A DNA stretch of 60,000 nucleotides from contig NC_092673.1 of NCBI RefSeq assembly GCF_964355755.1, positions 20,529,001 to 20,589,000 of the forward strand, written 5' to 3'. The notes beneath the pieces are model-generated. The model saw nothing but the letters and a program-made list of their open reading frames with translations. It ran no database searches and was not told where the DNA came from. The DNA is from Antedon mediterranea (lineage: Eukaryota > Echinodermata > Crinoidea > Comatulida > Antedonidae). A program made the translations under genes and the position numbers. This document shows, piece after piece, positions 48,799 to 60,000 of this stretch; position 1 is the first letter of the stretch; each line of letters starts with the position of its first letter.

Positions 48799-48843
48799 TT
48801 GCGTATGGATACAAATAGATGTGCGTATGGATACAAATAGATG
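48799..48843. repeat. Two-copy 21-23 bp direct repeat in the subunit 2 3' flank
   Basis: GCGTATGGATACAAATAGATGT appears twice in tandem, just downstream of the stop codon of the minus-strand receptor gene. Confidence 0.8.
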
Positions 48844-48853
48844 TATGTATGCA

Positions 48854-49365
48854 TTAGTACAGTTGACATACAACACCAGTAATAGTAAGTATACTTCCGA
48901 TAAGATAACAGAACAGAAACACTCTGTCAAGAACTCTTGCAACTTTGATCCAATCACTTCCAACTCTACGCGCTACAGCCTCTCCTTCGTAATGCGTAAC
49001 TATCTTCCTTATTTCACCTTTCATTTTCCACAGTAAATCCTCTTGTGCCTTTAACGTTTGTTGGTGATGGTTAGACGATTGGCAGTTTCCTGTAAGATGT
49101 CTCTGTTCCATTAATGGTGACACGGTGTTTTGATCAACTATTTCCCATGCTTGCAATTCCTTTGCTAACCTTTTACCCACAATGCTTTCTTCGTCGTCTA
49201 ATTTGCAAGATGGCATGATATAGTGAGCTAATTTACATAATATAAGTTTCCGCATCCACCCAGGTACCGGATGCGTATCGGAACTCCGATGATGAATATT
49301 TAATACGCATGTAGACATTGCTAGAGATAGAGATATTAGCGCCATTGTTGCTGCAAAATATTGTC
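48854..49365 (-). CDS. Subunit 2 last exon: M3, cytoplasmic loop, M4
   Basis: The acceptor TATTCTTTTAG joins G|GA CAA TAT TTT, giving GQYFAATMALISLSLAMSTC (M3). The cytoplasmic loop has an amphipathic stretch (EDLLWKMKGEIRKIVTHYEG). M4 is VLDRVFLFCYLIGSILTITG, with the stop after VVCQLY. A 21 bp direct repeat (about 48799-48843) lies immediately 3' of the stop codon. Confidence 0.92.
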
Positions 49366-51822
49366 CTAAAAGAATACAAATTATATTCATTTACGAGAGA
49401 AGTACTGTAGTCATATTTTCATCTCTGGATTTGTGTAAATTTGTGATATTTAATTACTAATGTATCGTTCGTATCTTTTGGTAAGCATTTATATCCTTTT
49501 ATCATTCAATTGTTAAGTTGCAAATTATCTGGTTTTTGAAAATGTGAATTGTAATATTATAAAATGTATTAAAGTCTACAGACGTAAATTTAGTTTAATT
49601 CATAAACAAGGTAATGAATTTTGTTGAATTAAAATGCAATTCTTACCTATGATTGGTACTGAGCTGGTGGGCGGCATTGTCTCGGCAACCATTAACAAGA
49701 AAACGGTCATTGATAAGAGAACAGTTATACAAAGACTAATCTTCTCACCAGATTCAGGAGGTAAAAAGAACGTCATCATTGCCACAATTGAAACAAGGAA
49801 ACATGGTGTTACAAGGTTAAACAGGTAGTATAGAGGGCGTCTGCGCAAAACAACTTCGTACTCAACATCTGTAAATTTCTTCCCCGGATCATCCGGGTAC
49901 TCTTCTTCTTCATCTTTAAAGCTTATGTTCACCATGTCCCACTGGCCGTCGCTGTCAAAAACAGAGATGTCACCTTTCAAAAAAATAAATATGTGAGGTT
50001 AATACGCTTTTTAAAAAGTTATTTTAGTCGGTTTTTAGTGTGTAAGTTGGTCGATTTGCACATACCATCTGAACCTTTTATTCCAACACTGCTCTTTTCG
50101 TACTGCCATGGTCCAAACTTTAGAGTACAAGTTTGCTTATCAAATGGAAACGCATTTACGTTGATCTTGCAGTAAGTGGTAAATATCATTGGTGAAGCCC
50201 ACGTGATTACCCCTTCGTAGGTAACTATTACCACGCGGTCTTCCATAAAATTGTAATAATTACCACCGGCACTGCAAAAAAATATATATACTGTAGCCTA
50301 TATTAAATGATGAAAATGTGTATGGTCCATTTTTTGTCCAGAGTTTTCCGGAACAATGCAATAATTCAATTTGAAAATTGCAAATGGATGTTTTCAAAAT
50401 AATAAACTTTCCGCGGTCCGATTTTGATGAAATAAGACAATTGTTTAACAACTATATGTTTGTTGTCAATCAATATTCGACGCATATGTCATTAGAGCAA
50501 TCGGACCGCGCATGCGAGATATGCAAGGGTACGTTTCGTTGGTTGTGTTACGATATTGCCAATAGAGGGCCGGATGGTTTTTCAAAGAGTGTTTTTTTAG
50601 TTGACAGTACACAGATTTAACATGACTCTGAAGCAGGGAGTTTGCTCTGGTATAGGTTAGCGGATTTGATTGTTTGATCCTTTTGTCCCTGCTTAACTGA
50701 GCACTGGAATAACGTTATCTAACTATATATCAATACCGCCTTACTTGTTATATAGCGTTATATCTGGCATCCATATCTTGGAGGAAGGAACTTTTAAATT
50801 AGTGATTCCATTGTAGTTCTCTGGACGCCATCTTAAATATTCGTCGATCCAAATCTAAACAAAGTATAACATTATTAACATTTTAACACATGCTAAATTC
50901 GTAGAAATATTTGATTTGATCATGGATAATCAATTATTTTTTCAAATTTATTTCATAAAATAATTTTCATACCAACATTGAAGACACAGAAAATGAAATA
51001 AAAGCGGAGAAAACTCAAAAAATGAACTTATTATAACCATGGAGGAACGAATTCAATTAATTACCTAATTCGTTTGTTTTAATTGTGACGTTGAAAACGT
51101 CACCGTCATGAATATTGATTACCCCCAACGTAATTAGAATACACAGACAATGTCCTGCAACAGGCAGAAATGTACCTGTCGTTTATAAGGTAACCATTAG
51201 TATATGCCTAATTGGATAAATCCCAGCCACTATTCAAGTAAATTGAGTATACAGTAGTTAGATTAACTTATTTTATTCATTTTACTTTTCAACGTAGCCT
51301 ACATGGTCGGAATGTCTTCCAGTCAAAACGTAAAACTGATTATTGTATAGGTGTATATTTAGCCTATTCATCCGTAACGATGTGGTGAATTAAAGATGGT
51401 GAGATTTAGTTTAACGTTTAGGGTAGTAAGTAATTCTTTAAAACAGTAGAACCATTACTCCATGTTAGAACCACTCATTTTAGGACAACCTTATCTGGGA
51501 AACACCTCTATTGAGGGGACACTTTCCCACGATAACGAGAGGATGTATACATTACAGCCAAGCACTATTAAAGGGACCTCTATTCAGGGGACAATTTAGT
51601 TGGGTCCCGAAGATGAGGGTTTTACTGTAGGCTGACGGATGAATATTGACTGTAAATCATTCATTTGTTAGCATGTGGTGCCAAGATCCAATTAACAATA
51701 TTGATTTACTGCCCTCTATTATTTCAACAAATTAATTTAGCGATAACGATACATATAATGTGTTTATTTCAACTTACTAGTGTTAACCAGGAGTTACTCT
51801 TCAACGTTTGCATCCGCTCGTC
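48854..51822 (-). CDS. Nicotinic acetylcholine receptor-like Cys-loop channel subunit (subunit 2), 5' partial
   Basis: Minus-strand exons: 51822-51778 (45 nt, DERMQTLKSNSWLTL), 50854-50745 (110 nt, IWIDEYLRWRPENYN...), 50271-50066 (206 nt, Cys-loop CKINVNAFPFDKQTC), 49973-49647 (327 nt, M1-M2), 49365-48854 (M3, cytoplasmic loop, M4, stop). Phases agree and give 400 codons including stop. Exon lengths mirror subunit 1. Loop C (EEEEYPDDPGKKFTD) lacks the paired cysteines. The pore segment is GEKISLCITVLLSM, with the usual glutamate at -1' and a cysteine at 4'. The exon for the signal peptide and N-terminal helix was not found up to 60000; the intron before the 45 nt exon contains the satellite arrays and is at least 8 kb long. 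Confidence 0.9.
49647..49973 (-). CDS. Subunit 2 exon encoding loop C, M1, M2
   Basis: 327 nt, identical in length and phase (1 in, 1 out) to the matching exon of subunit 1. DSDGQWDMV leads to loop C, M1 is PLYYLFNLVTPCFLVSIV, and M2 keeps the -1' glutamate and 9' leucine. It ends SVPIIG at a GTAAGA donor. Confidence 0.92.
50409..50516. repeat. Short inverted repeat in a subunit 2 intron
   Basis: TCCGCGGTCCGATT at the left and AATCGGACCGCGCA at the right, about 80 bp apart. A probable MITE remnant. Confidence 0.65.
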
Positions 51823-51890
51823 CTATATCAAAAGAAAAAAATTCAAAATAATGATTTAAATAATAATGCGTAACAGTATTACTACAGTAG

Positions 51891-54134
51891 AAAAACTGCT
51901 AAACCCCTGGGTTTAACCATGGACCTAAATTAGGACACTAAAGACAATCCTTATTCAGAGGTCATCCCAGCTAATAATTAAGAACTGCTAAACCCATGGA
52001 TTTAACCATGGACCTAAATTAGAACACTATAACACAATCCTTATTCGGAGGACATCCCAGCTATTAATTAAGAACTGCTAAACCCCTGGGTTAACCATGG
52101 ATCTAAATTAGAACACTATAAGACAATCCTTATTCAGAGGACATCCCAGCTAATAATTAAGAACTGCTAAACCCCTGGATTTAACCATGGACCTAAATTA
52201 GGACACTATAAGACAATCCTTATTCAGAGGACATCCCAGCTAATAATTAAGAACTGCTAAACCCCTGGATTTAACCATGGACCTAAATTAGAACACTATA
52301 AGACAATCCTTATTCAGAGGACATCCCAGCTATTAATTAAGAACTGCTAAACCACTGGATTTAACCATGGACCTAAATTAGAACACTATAAGACAATCCT
52401 TATTCAGAGGACATCCCAGCTAATAATTAAGAACTGCTAAACCCCTGGATTTAACCATGGACCTAAATTAGAACACTATAAGACAATCCTTATTCAGAGG
52501 ACATCCCAGCTAATAATTAAGAACTGCTAAACCCCTGGATTTAACCATGGACCTAAATTAGAACACTATAAGACAATCCTTATTCAGAGGACATCCCAGC
52601 TATTAATTAAGAACTGCTAAACCCCTGGATTTAACCATGGACCTAAATTAGGACACTATAAGACAATCCTTATTCAGAGGACATCCCAGCTAATAATTAA
52701 GAACTGCTAAACCCCTGAGTTTAACCATGGACCTAAATTAGGACACTATAAGACGATCCTTATTCAGAGGACATCCCAGCTATTAATTAAGAACTGCTAA
52801 ACCCCTGGATTTAACCTTGGACCTAAATTAGGACACTAAAGACAATCCTTATTTAGAGGACATCCCAGCTATTAATTAAGAACTGCTAAACCCCTGGATT
52901 TAACCATGGACCTAAATTAGAACACTATAAGACAATCCTTATTCAGAGGACATCCCAGCTATTAATTAAGAACTGCTAAACCACTGGATTTAACCATGGA
53001 CCTAAATTAGAACACTATAAGACAATCCTTATTCAGAGGACATCCCAGCTATTAATTAAGAACTGCTAAACCCCTGGATTTAACCATGGACCTAAATTAG
53101 GACACTATAAGACAATCCTTATTCAGAGGACATCCCAGCTAATAATTAAGAACTGCTAAACCCCTGGGTTTAACCATGGACCTAAATTAGGACACTAAAG
53201 ACAATCCTTATTCAGAGGAAATCCCAGCTAATAATTAAGAACTGCTAAACCCCTGGATTTAACCATGGACCTAAATTAGAACACTATAAGACAATCCTTA
53301 TTCAGAGGACATCCCAGCTATTAATTAAGAACTGCTAAACCCCTGGATTTAACCATGGACCTAAATTAGGACACTATAAGACAATCCTTATTCAGAGGAA
53401 ATCCCAGCTAATAATTAAGAACTGCTAAACCCCTGGGTTTAACCATGGACCTAAATTAGGACACTAAAGACAATCCTTATTCAGAGGAAATCCCAGCTAA
53501 TAATTAAGAACTGCTAAACCCCTGGATTTAACCATGGACCTAAATTAGAACACTATAAGACAATCCTTATTCAGAGGACATCCCAGCTATTAATTAAGAA
53601 CTGCTAAACCCCTGGATTTAACCATGGACCTAAATTAGGACACTATAAGACAATCCTTATTCAGAGGACATCCCAGCTAATAATTAAGAACTGCTAAACC
53701 CCTGGATTTAACCATGGACCTAAATTAGGACACTAAAGACAATCCTTATTCAGAGGACATCCCAGCTAATAATAAAAAACTGCTAAACCCCTGGGTTTAA
53801 CCATGGACCTAAATTAGAACACTATAAGACAATCCTTATTCAGAGGACATCCCAGCTAATAATTAAGAACTGCTAAACCCCTGGGTTTAACCATGGACCT
53901 AAATTAGAACACTATAAGACAATCCTTATTCAGAGGACATCCCAGCTAATAATTAAGAACTGCTAAACCCCTGGGTTTAACCATGGACCTAAATTAGGAC
54001 ACTAAAGACAATCCTTATTTAGAGGACATCCCAGCTATTAATTAAGAACTGCTAAACCCCTGGGTTTAACCATGGACCTAAATTAGAACACTATAAGACA
54101 ATCCTTATTAAGAGGAAATCCCAGCTAATAATTA
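51891..54134. repeat. 88-90 bp satellite array 1, about 25 copies
   Basis: The monomer runs from AAGAACTGCTAAACCCCTGG through GTTTAACCATGGACCTAAAT and CCTTATTCAGAGGACATCCC to GCTAATAATT. Copies are 90 bp, or 88 bp where GACACTATAAGAC is replaced by GACACTAAAGAC. Other recurrent variants are TATTAATTAA for TAATAATTAA and CTGGATTTAA for CTGGGTTTAA. Divergence between copies is a few per cent, so the array is young or homogenised. It lies in the 5' intron of subunit 2. Confidence 0.97.
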
Positions 54135-55233
54135 TGTGTACACGTTGTTAAATATCGAAGGTGTCCTTAAACATGGGTTCTATTGTAGTAATAGTTAGTG
54201 GTTTAATGAACGGGGCCTGAGAAGGAGTATAAAGTAGGTCACGAAAGAAATAGGTGCTACATAGGCAGGATCATGTATAAAATAAAACAGACAAAGTAAG
54301 AAACGATCGGTTACATTCATTTAACGTTTAGTGAAACAACTTTGTTAACATTGCTTTATCGGAAACCCATTGGTGGTGTTTGATATTGATTAACGTTATC
54401 ATTTGAAATCCACACAAATTTATGAAAACAAAAGGTTATGTGGAGAGTGCAGTTTGATACCATCATCTCTTCGGCGTTTATTCATTTTTTGGTGGACCAA
54501 GCAAGAGAATGAATTGATTGATAATGACGGGACACCTACAAAAATGAAAAAAATAATTTTATAGAACAGCATGCGTACTATATAATAATATATATAATAT
54601 TATATACCCCTTACCAGCTACGGTTTGACTTAAATTGTTATATATACATTTTACCCTTCTCCCAGCAGGGCCATAGCCAGCATGAGGAAGAGACTAGGCT
54701 AGCGCCATCTCCCATCCCAATTCCCCAGATATTTTATATTAGTAATTATATTTAAAGCATCTTAACCTCTCGCTACGGCCCAGCGCTACCCTAGCTATAT
54801 CCTTTCACTCATAATATAATGTATATTTACAGTTTAAATTCATTAGTATTCATAAGAGTCTCTACATTACTATAAGTGTTTGATATGACCGTAAATACGT
54901 TGTTTGCGTTTCCTTTGCGTTTCATCGTTAATCTCCCTTAATTTCGTTATATCGTTAACTTAATTGTATATTTGTAATTAATTAGATCTCCGTATTATTT
55001 GTTAATTGATTTCAAACATTAAAACAAATTAAAATTGTAATTGCCAACTATTGTGTACTGATTGTGGATCATATTTCCATACGTTATTGACTATAATATT
55101 TGAATCAGCAATGTTTGCAAGCCAGATTTTGTTTACAATTATTGTATATGTATATTTAAAAAAATCTATCTATCAAAAGAAAAATTAAAATTAATGATTT
55201 AAATAATTATGCGTAACAGTATTACTACAGTAG
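54135..55233. repeat. Duplicated spacer, copy 1
   Basis: From about 54259 (ACATAGGCAGGATCATG) to the array 2 boundary this matches 56559-57703 nearly base for base, apart from small indels and one transposon present only in copy 2. No coding content is seen. The end of the unit (ATCAAAAGAAAAATTAAAAT to ACTACAGTAG) also precedes array 1 at 51826-51890, so it marks each array start. Confidence 0.95.
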
Positions 55234-56560
55234 AAAAACTGCTAAACCCCTGGGTTTAACCATGGACCTAAATTTGGACACTAAAGACAATCCTTATTCA
55301 GAGGACATCCCAGCTAATAATTAAGAACTGCTAAACCCCTGGATTTAACCATGGACCTAAATTAGAACACTATAAGACAATCCTTATTCAGAGGACATCC
55401 CAGCTAATAATTAAGAACTGCTAAACCCTTGGGTTTAACCATGGACCTAAATTAGAACACTATAAGACAATCCTTATTCAGAGGACATCCCAGCTAATAA
55501 TTAAGAACTGCTAAACCTCTGGGTTTAACCATGGACCTAAATTAGAACACTATAAGACAATCCTTATTCAGAGGTCATCCTAGCTAATAATTAAGAACTG
55601 CTAAACCCCTGGGTTTAACAGTGGACCTAAATTAGAACACTATAAGACAATCCTTATTCAGAGGACATCCCAGCTAATAATTAAGAACTGCTAAACCCTT
55701 GGGTTTAACCATGGACCTAAATTAGAACACTATAAGACAATCCTTATTCAGAGGACATCCCAGCTAATAATTAAGAACTGCTAAACCCCTGGGTTTAACA
55801 GTGGACCTAAATTAGAACACTATAAGACAATCCTTATTCAGAGGACATCCCAGCTATTAATTAAGAACTGCTAAACCCCTGGATTTAACCATGGACCTAA
55901 ATTAGAACACTATAAGACAATCCTTATTCAGAGGACATCCCAGCTAATAATTAAAAACTGCTAAACCCCTGGGTTTAACCATGGACCTAAATTAGAACAC
56001 TATAAGACAATCCTTATTCAGAGGACATCCCAGCTATTAATTAAGAACTGCTAAACCCCTGGATTTAACCATGGACCTAAATTAGAACACTATAAGACAA
56101 TCCTTATTCAGAGGACATCCCAGCTAATAATTAAAAACTGCTAAACCCCTGGGTTTAACCATGGACCTAAATTAGAACACTATAAGACAATCCTTATTCA
56201 GAGGACATCCCAGCTAATAATTAAAAACTGCTAAACCCCTGGGTTTAACCATGGACCTAAATTAGGACACTATAAGACAATCCTTATTCAGAGGACATCC
56301 CAGCTAATAATTAAGAACTGCTAAACCCCTGTGTTTAACCATGGACCTAAATTAGGACACTATAAGACAATCCTTATTCAGAGGACATCCCAGCTAATAA
56401 TTAAGAACTGCTAAACCACTGGATTTAACCATGGACCTAAATTAGAACACTATAAGACAATCCTTATTCAGAGGACATCCCAGCTAATAATTAAGAACTG
56501 CTAAACCCCTGGGTTTAACCATGGACCTAAATTAGAACACTATAAGACAATCCTTATTCT
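55234..56560. repeat. 90 bp satellite array 2, about 15 copies
   Basis: The same monomer family as array 1, separated from it by a spacer. It has its own local variants (GTTTAACAGTGGACC, TTAAAAACTGC). It stops abruptly within a monomer at CCTTATTCT, directly joined to spacer sequence ACATAGGCAGGATC. A single third monomer remnant is at about 57704-57790. Confidence 0.96.
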
Positions 56561-57703
56561 ACATAGGCAGGATCATGTATAAAAATAAAACAGACAAAGT
56601 AAGAAACGATCGGTTACATTCATTTAACGTTTAGTGAAACAACTTTGTTAACATTGCTTTATCGGAAACCCATTGGTGGTGTTTGATATTGATTAACGTT
56701 ATCATTTGAAATCCACACAAATTTATGAAAACAAAAGGTTATGTTGGAGAGTGCAGTTTGATACCATCATCTCTTCGGCTTTTATTCATTTTTTGGTGGA
56801 CCAAGCAAGAGAATGAATTGATTATGACGGGTCACCTACAAAAATGTAAAAAATAATTTTATAGAACAGCAGGCGTACTATATAATAATATATATAATAT
56901 TATATACCCCTTACCAGCTATGGTTTGACTTAAATTGTTATATATACATTTTACCCTTCTCCCAGCAGGGCCATAGCCAGCATGAGGAAGAGACTAGGCT
57001 AGCGCCATCTCCCATCCCAATTCCCCAGATATTTTATATTAGTAATTATATTTAAAGCATCTTAACCTCTCGCTACGGCCCAGCGCTACCCTAGCATATA
57101 TCCTTTCACTCATAATATAATGTATTTTACAGTTTAAATTCATTAGTATTCATAAGAGTCTCTACATTACTATAAGTGTTTGATATGACCGTAAATACGT
57201 TGTTTGCGTTTCCTTTGCGTTTCATCGTTAATCTCCCTTAATTTCGTTATATCGTTAACTTAATTGTATATTTGTAATTAATTAGATCTCCGTATTATTT
57301 GTTAATTGATTTCAAACATTAAAACAAATTAAAATTGTAATTGCTAACTATTGTGTACTGATTGTGTATCATATTTTCATACTTAAGCTCTGTCCACACT
57401 ATCAAACTTTATGTGTCAAAAAAATGTGATGTGCCCATATATGGACATGATGATGTCATATCACTACCATATTTAAGCATAGCACTACCATATATAGGCA
57501 CATCAAACTTTTTTGACACATAAAGTTTGATAGTGTAGACAAGGCTTAATACGTTATTGACTATAATATTTGAATCAACAATGTTTGCAAGCCAGATTTT
57601 GTTTACAATTATTGTATATGTATATTTAAAAAAATCTATCTATCAAAAGAAAAATTAAAATTAATGATTTAAATAATTATGCGTAACAGTATTACTACAG
57701 TAG
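56561..57703. repeat. Duplicated spacer, copy 2
   Basis: Second copy of the 1.1 kb spacer, followed by a single degenerate satellite monomer. It is interrupted by a MITE at 57383-57549 that is absent from copy 1, so that insertion postdates the duplication. Confidence 0.95.
57383..57549. mobile_element. MITE of the AAGCTCTGTCTACACTATCAAAC family, with resolved target site
   Basis: Inverted ends TTAAGCTCTGTCCACACTAT and its near complement, with internal ATGTGATGTGCCCATATATGG arms. It is flanked by TAC on both sides, and spacer copy 1 carries a single TAC at 55080-55082. The target-site duplication is therefore 3 bp. Confidence 0.93.
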
Positions 57704-57867
57704 AAAAACTGCTAAACCCCTGGATTTAACAGTGGACCTAAATCACTAACAACACTAAAGACAATCCTTACTCAGAGGTCATCCCAGTTAATAATTATCA
57801 GCCTATGCCTATAAAAAAAAATAATATTATATGTTATTATTTATATTAAGATTAACAAGTTCTTCCC

Positions 57868-58010
57868 ACTTTGTTTATGTTTCTGGACCTTTGATATGGA
57901 ATCAATTAGACACCAGTATTGAATTACGCTTCCTCTCTCTCAACTTTTCGTAAAAAAATATTAAAAATCACTTATCATCATTGTATTCGAACTAGATCTT
58001 CAAACTGTTT
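57868..58010 (+). mobile_element. LINE reverse-transcriptase tail, decayed
   Basis: GPLIWNQLDTSIELRFLSLS then TFRKKILKITY matches the GPxxWNSLPxxIRxxxSLxxFKxxLK tail of CR1/L2/Jockey-type polyproteins. Upstream frames are broken. Confidence 0.55.
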
Positions 58011-58873
58011 TTGTCATGACCTTATTTTATTTATATATATAATTATATACAAATGTATTTTTTCTTTTCGTTTATGGGCCTTGCGTGACAAGAAATCTCT
58101 TAAAGCAAGATCTATTAATGGTATTAATTGTTTCATTATTATAAATTACCATTTTCATTTTTGTTATTATTCATTAAACAAGTTATTTCTTTGGTTTCAA
58201 TATAGGCCTAAAATTTAAACAAAAACGGTACTGCAAACAGGCCTATCTGCATCTCGATGGTAGAATGCGAGAGACACTAAGGTAAGAGGCCTTCAGATAT
58301 GCAAAGCGTACTTTAGATGTTCGAAGCATTTGTCGATAATTAATAATAATGGAATCTACCCTCCATCATCATCATCGGTGTTCCAAGTGTAATATAACCG
58401 ATATTGTTCCCAGGGGTATATAACATTTCTATGCTTCTGGATCCATTAAGAGATTCATTTCCATATCAACTCAACATCGAGGAAGGGAGCAAAAGGAACG
58501 CGCTAGGGAACAGAAAAAATCAATGGGGAATAACTGAGTCCGGAAATCTATCCTTCATTACTAGGTCAGTTTCTCTACAGCAGTGGCCGTATTTTGCAAT
58601 AAATTAAATACTGTTAAATCATTTATATAATGTGTTTTAATTAATTTAACTCTTCCCTGGTGTGAGCTTAAATGGCTAAAATGTTCAAGGCACATACATT
58701 AAGTTCCACGTGTACGCGTGAACATTACACGCGTACACGTAACTTACGTTGATTTAACGCCGATATTTGGACAATATAACTGTCCTGTTAAATCGCCCTC
58801 TTTCTTGTTTCTGAAATAATGTCGACGTTGTGACGTTATAACGTGATTCAGCACGTTCAATTTACGTTATCCT

Positions 58874-59012
58874 TAAGGCCAAATTACACAGACGAGCGGT
58901 AACGGTAAGCGGAAAACCGCGTAGCTGCCCCACGTAGAATCTGTTCCTTATGACCATTTACATAAAGCGCGGAGCCGAGCCGTTACCGATCGTCTGTGTA
59001 AATTGGCCTTTA
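58874..59012. mobile_element. MITE, same family as 9503-9688
   Basis: TTAAGGCCAAATTACACAGA at the left end is inverted relative to TCTGTGTAAATTGGCCTTTA at the right, with GAGCGGTAACGGTAAGCGG next to the left end. Confidence 0.9.
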
Positions 59013-59271
59013 TACTGTACCACAATTCCTGAATCGTTTAGTTTTTAGCACTGAAGTAATAAGCTGTATAGTAGGATGTGGATAATTGTTTACTTTTTTT
59101 TACTAATTTCCAAATTCGTGACATTACTTATAATTGATTGATTAGCCAAATTGATATGAGCATTGTAACGGTCATATTACAGAAACTGAATAAGGGGAAA
59201 ACGTTTTTGTACTAGAATATGCTCGATTCTTGGAATTGATTTCATGCCGTAATTAAAATCGTGTTAACAAT

Positions 59272-59449
59272 TAAGGCCAATTTACACTGACGAGCGGTAA
59301 CGGTAAGTGGAAAACCTTGTAGAATCTGTATCTATTCTGAGCGGAAACCACCCGTTCGCTCCGCATTTTGTGTAAATGGTCATAAGGAATAACATAGATT
59401 CTATATTTTTATCGTTACCGCTTACGGTCTCATGTGTAAAATGGCATTA
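59272..59449. mobile_element. MITE, same family as 9503-9688, second local copy
   Basis: TAAGGCCAATTTACACTGAC, GAGCGGTAACGGTAAGTGG and the decayed complement CTCATGTGTAAAATGGCATT. It lies only about 260 bp from the copy at 58874-59012. Confidence 0.85.
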
Positions 59450-59677
59450 TTAATAAGCCGGTTTAATCTAGGCCTCATGAAATAAAAATAATGACAATAA
59501 AGAGACTAATCTATTGGTAATTTGAAAACTATCAATGTGGTTATTGTGATTAATAAATTCACTCTAATAAAATTAGCAAAGCGATATCATACGGTATAAA
59601 AGCAAGTTAAGTTCTAAATTACTTGGGTGTATACACAAGGCACGTTTAAACTTTAATCGTGAATCTACTTGATGTTG

Positions 59678-59804
59678 TGGGAGTATGTTTCCATACGTGT
59701 TTGATCCCAAAAAAATACTGGGGTAATAATGCTTGTAAAGCGCCTTTGAGCATGATTACTCATGAAAAGGGCGCTATATAAATGTGGTATTTTTATTATT
59801 ATTG
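59678..59804 (+). mobile_element. SINE, 5'-truncated copy of the same family
   Basis: GGGAGTATGTTTCCATACGT, TTTGATCCC, GGGGTAATAATG, GTAAAGCGCCTTTGAGC and GGGCGCTATATAAATG, ending in a TTTTATTATT tail. The same order of blocks is seen in the minus-strand copy at 7322-7600. Confidence 0.85.
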
Positions 59805-60000
59805 TGCATAAGTAATGTAACTTTTTATTTCCTATATTCAATCAGAGGCATAATTTATTCTTTTAAAATGTGTATAATTTCAATTGTGTGAATAATAAAT
59901 TTACTTTATAAAATCTCAAACCGGTTTTTTTTTTAATGGAAAAAAATATTTTGATTTGGATTACGTGACTGTTTTATCAGTTACAAAATGCAGTAGCATA

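Noticed and set aside
51891-56560. Regular repeats resembling a CRISPR array
   Set aside because: The unit is a contiguous 88-90 bp monomer with no unique spacers, in an intron of an animal gene.
57800-60000. N-terminal exon of receptor subunit 2
   Set aside because: No minus-strand stretch resembling the LLxxYDxxVRPV motif was found; the exon probably lies outside the window.

Overview
This window looks like AT-rich, intron-rich metazoan nuclear DNA. Spliceosomal introns, receptor families typical of animals, dense short inverted-repeat transposons, SINEs and a recurrent TAGGCCTA palindrome fit an ambulacrarian such as an echinoderm. That placement is an impression and was not tested by search.

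Four genes and one gene relic can be assembled exon by exon from homology, splice sites and intron phase. (1) 5315-19649, plus strand: a nicotinic acetylcholine receptor-like Cys-loop subunit, six exons, 483 residues in the model; the first signal-peptide exon is unresolved. (2) 26923-36755, minus strand: a leucine-rich-repeat G-protein-coupled receptor of the relaxin-receptor (type C LGR) kind. It has a signal-peptide exon, an LRR N-cap exon, thirteen single-repeat LRR exons of 72 or 75 nt, and one exon with the whole 7TM domain. (3) 43638-47126, minus strand: an 825-residue protein in six exons whose phases all agree. Its first two thirds are unrecognised and its C-terminus is an intact protein-kinase domain with HND in place of HRD. 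(4) 48854-51822, minus strand: a second nicotinic-receptor-like subunit with the same exon pattern as gene 1; its N-terminal exon lies beyond the window or was missed. (5) 39098-42322, plus strand: a decayed fragment of an FLVCR/SLC49-like major facilitator transporter, split by a 2.8 kb foldback transposon.

The rest is mostly repeats. There are at least six families of short inverted-repeat (MITE-like) elements, several nested; a tRNA-derived SINE family with two copies; three decayed LINE tails; and a pair of 88-90 bp satellite arrays (51891-54134 and 55234-56560) carried on a tandemly duplicated 1.1 kb spacer inside the 5' intron of gene 4. Long stretches (1-5300, 12000-16000, 19700-26900, 36800-39000, 47200-48700) hold no gene I can support.

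The two receptor subunits share exon lengths (45, 110, about 205 and 327 nt) and lack the paired loop-C cysteines, so they are probably non-alpha-like paralogues. I see no functional link between them and the LGR or kinase genes. The most novel items are the unrecognised kinase architecture, the transposon-split transporter pseudogene whose empty site can be read across, the altered pore residues in subunit 1, and the satellite duplication that begins at a splice acceptor.
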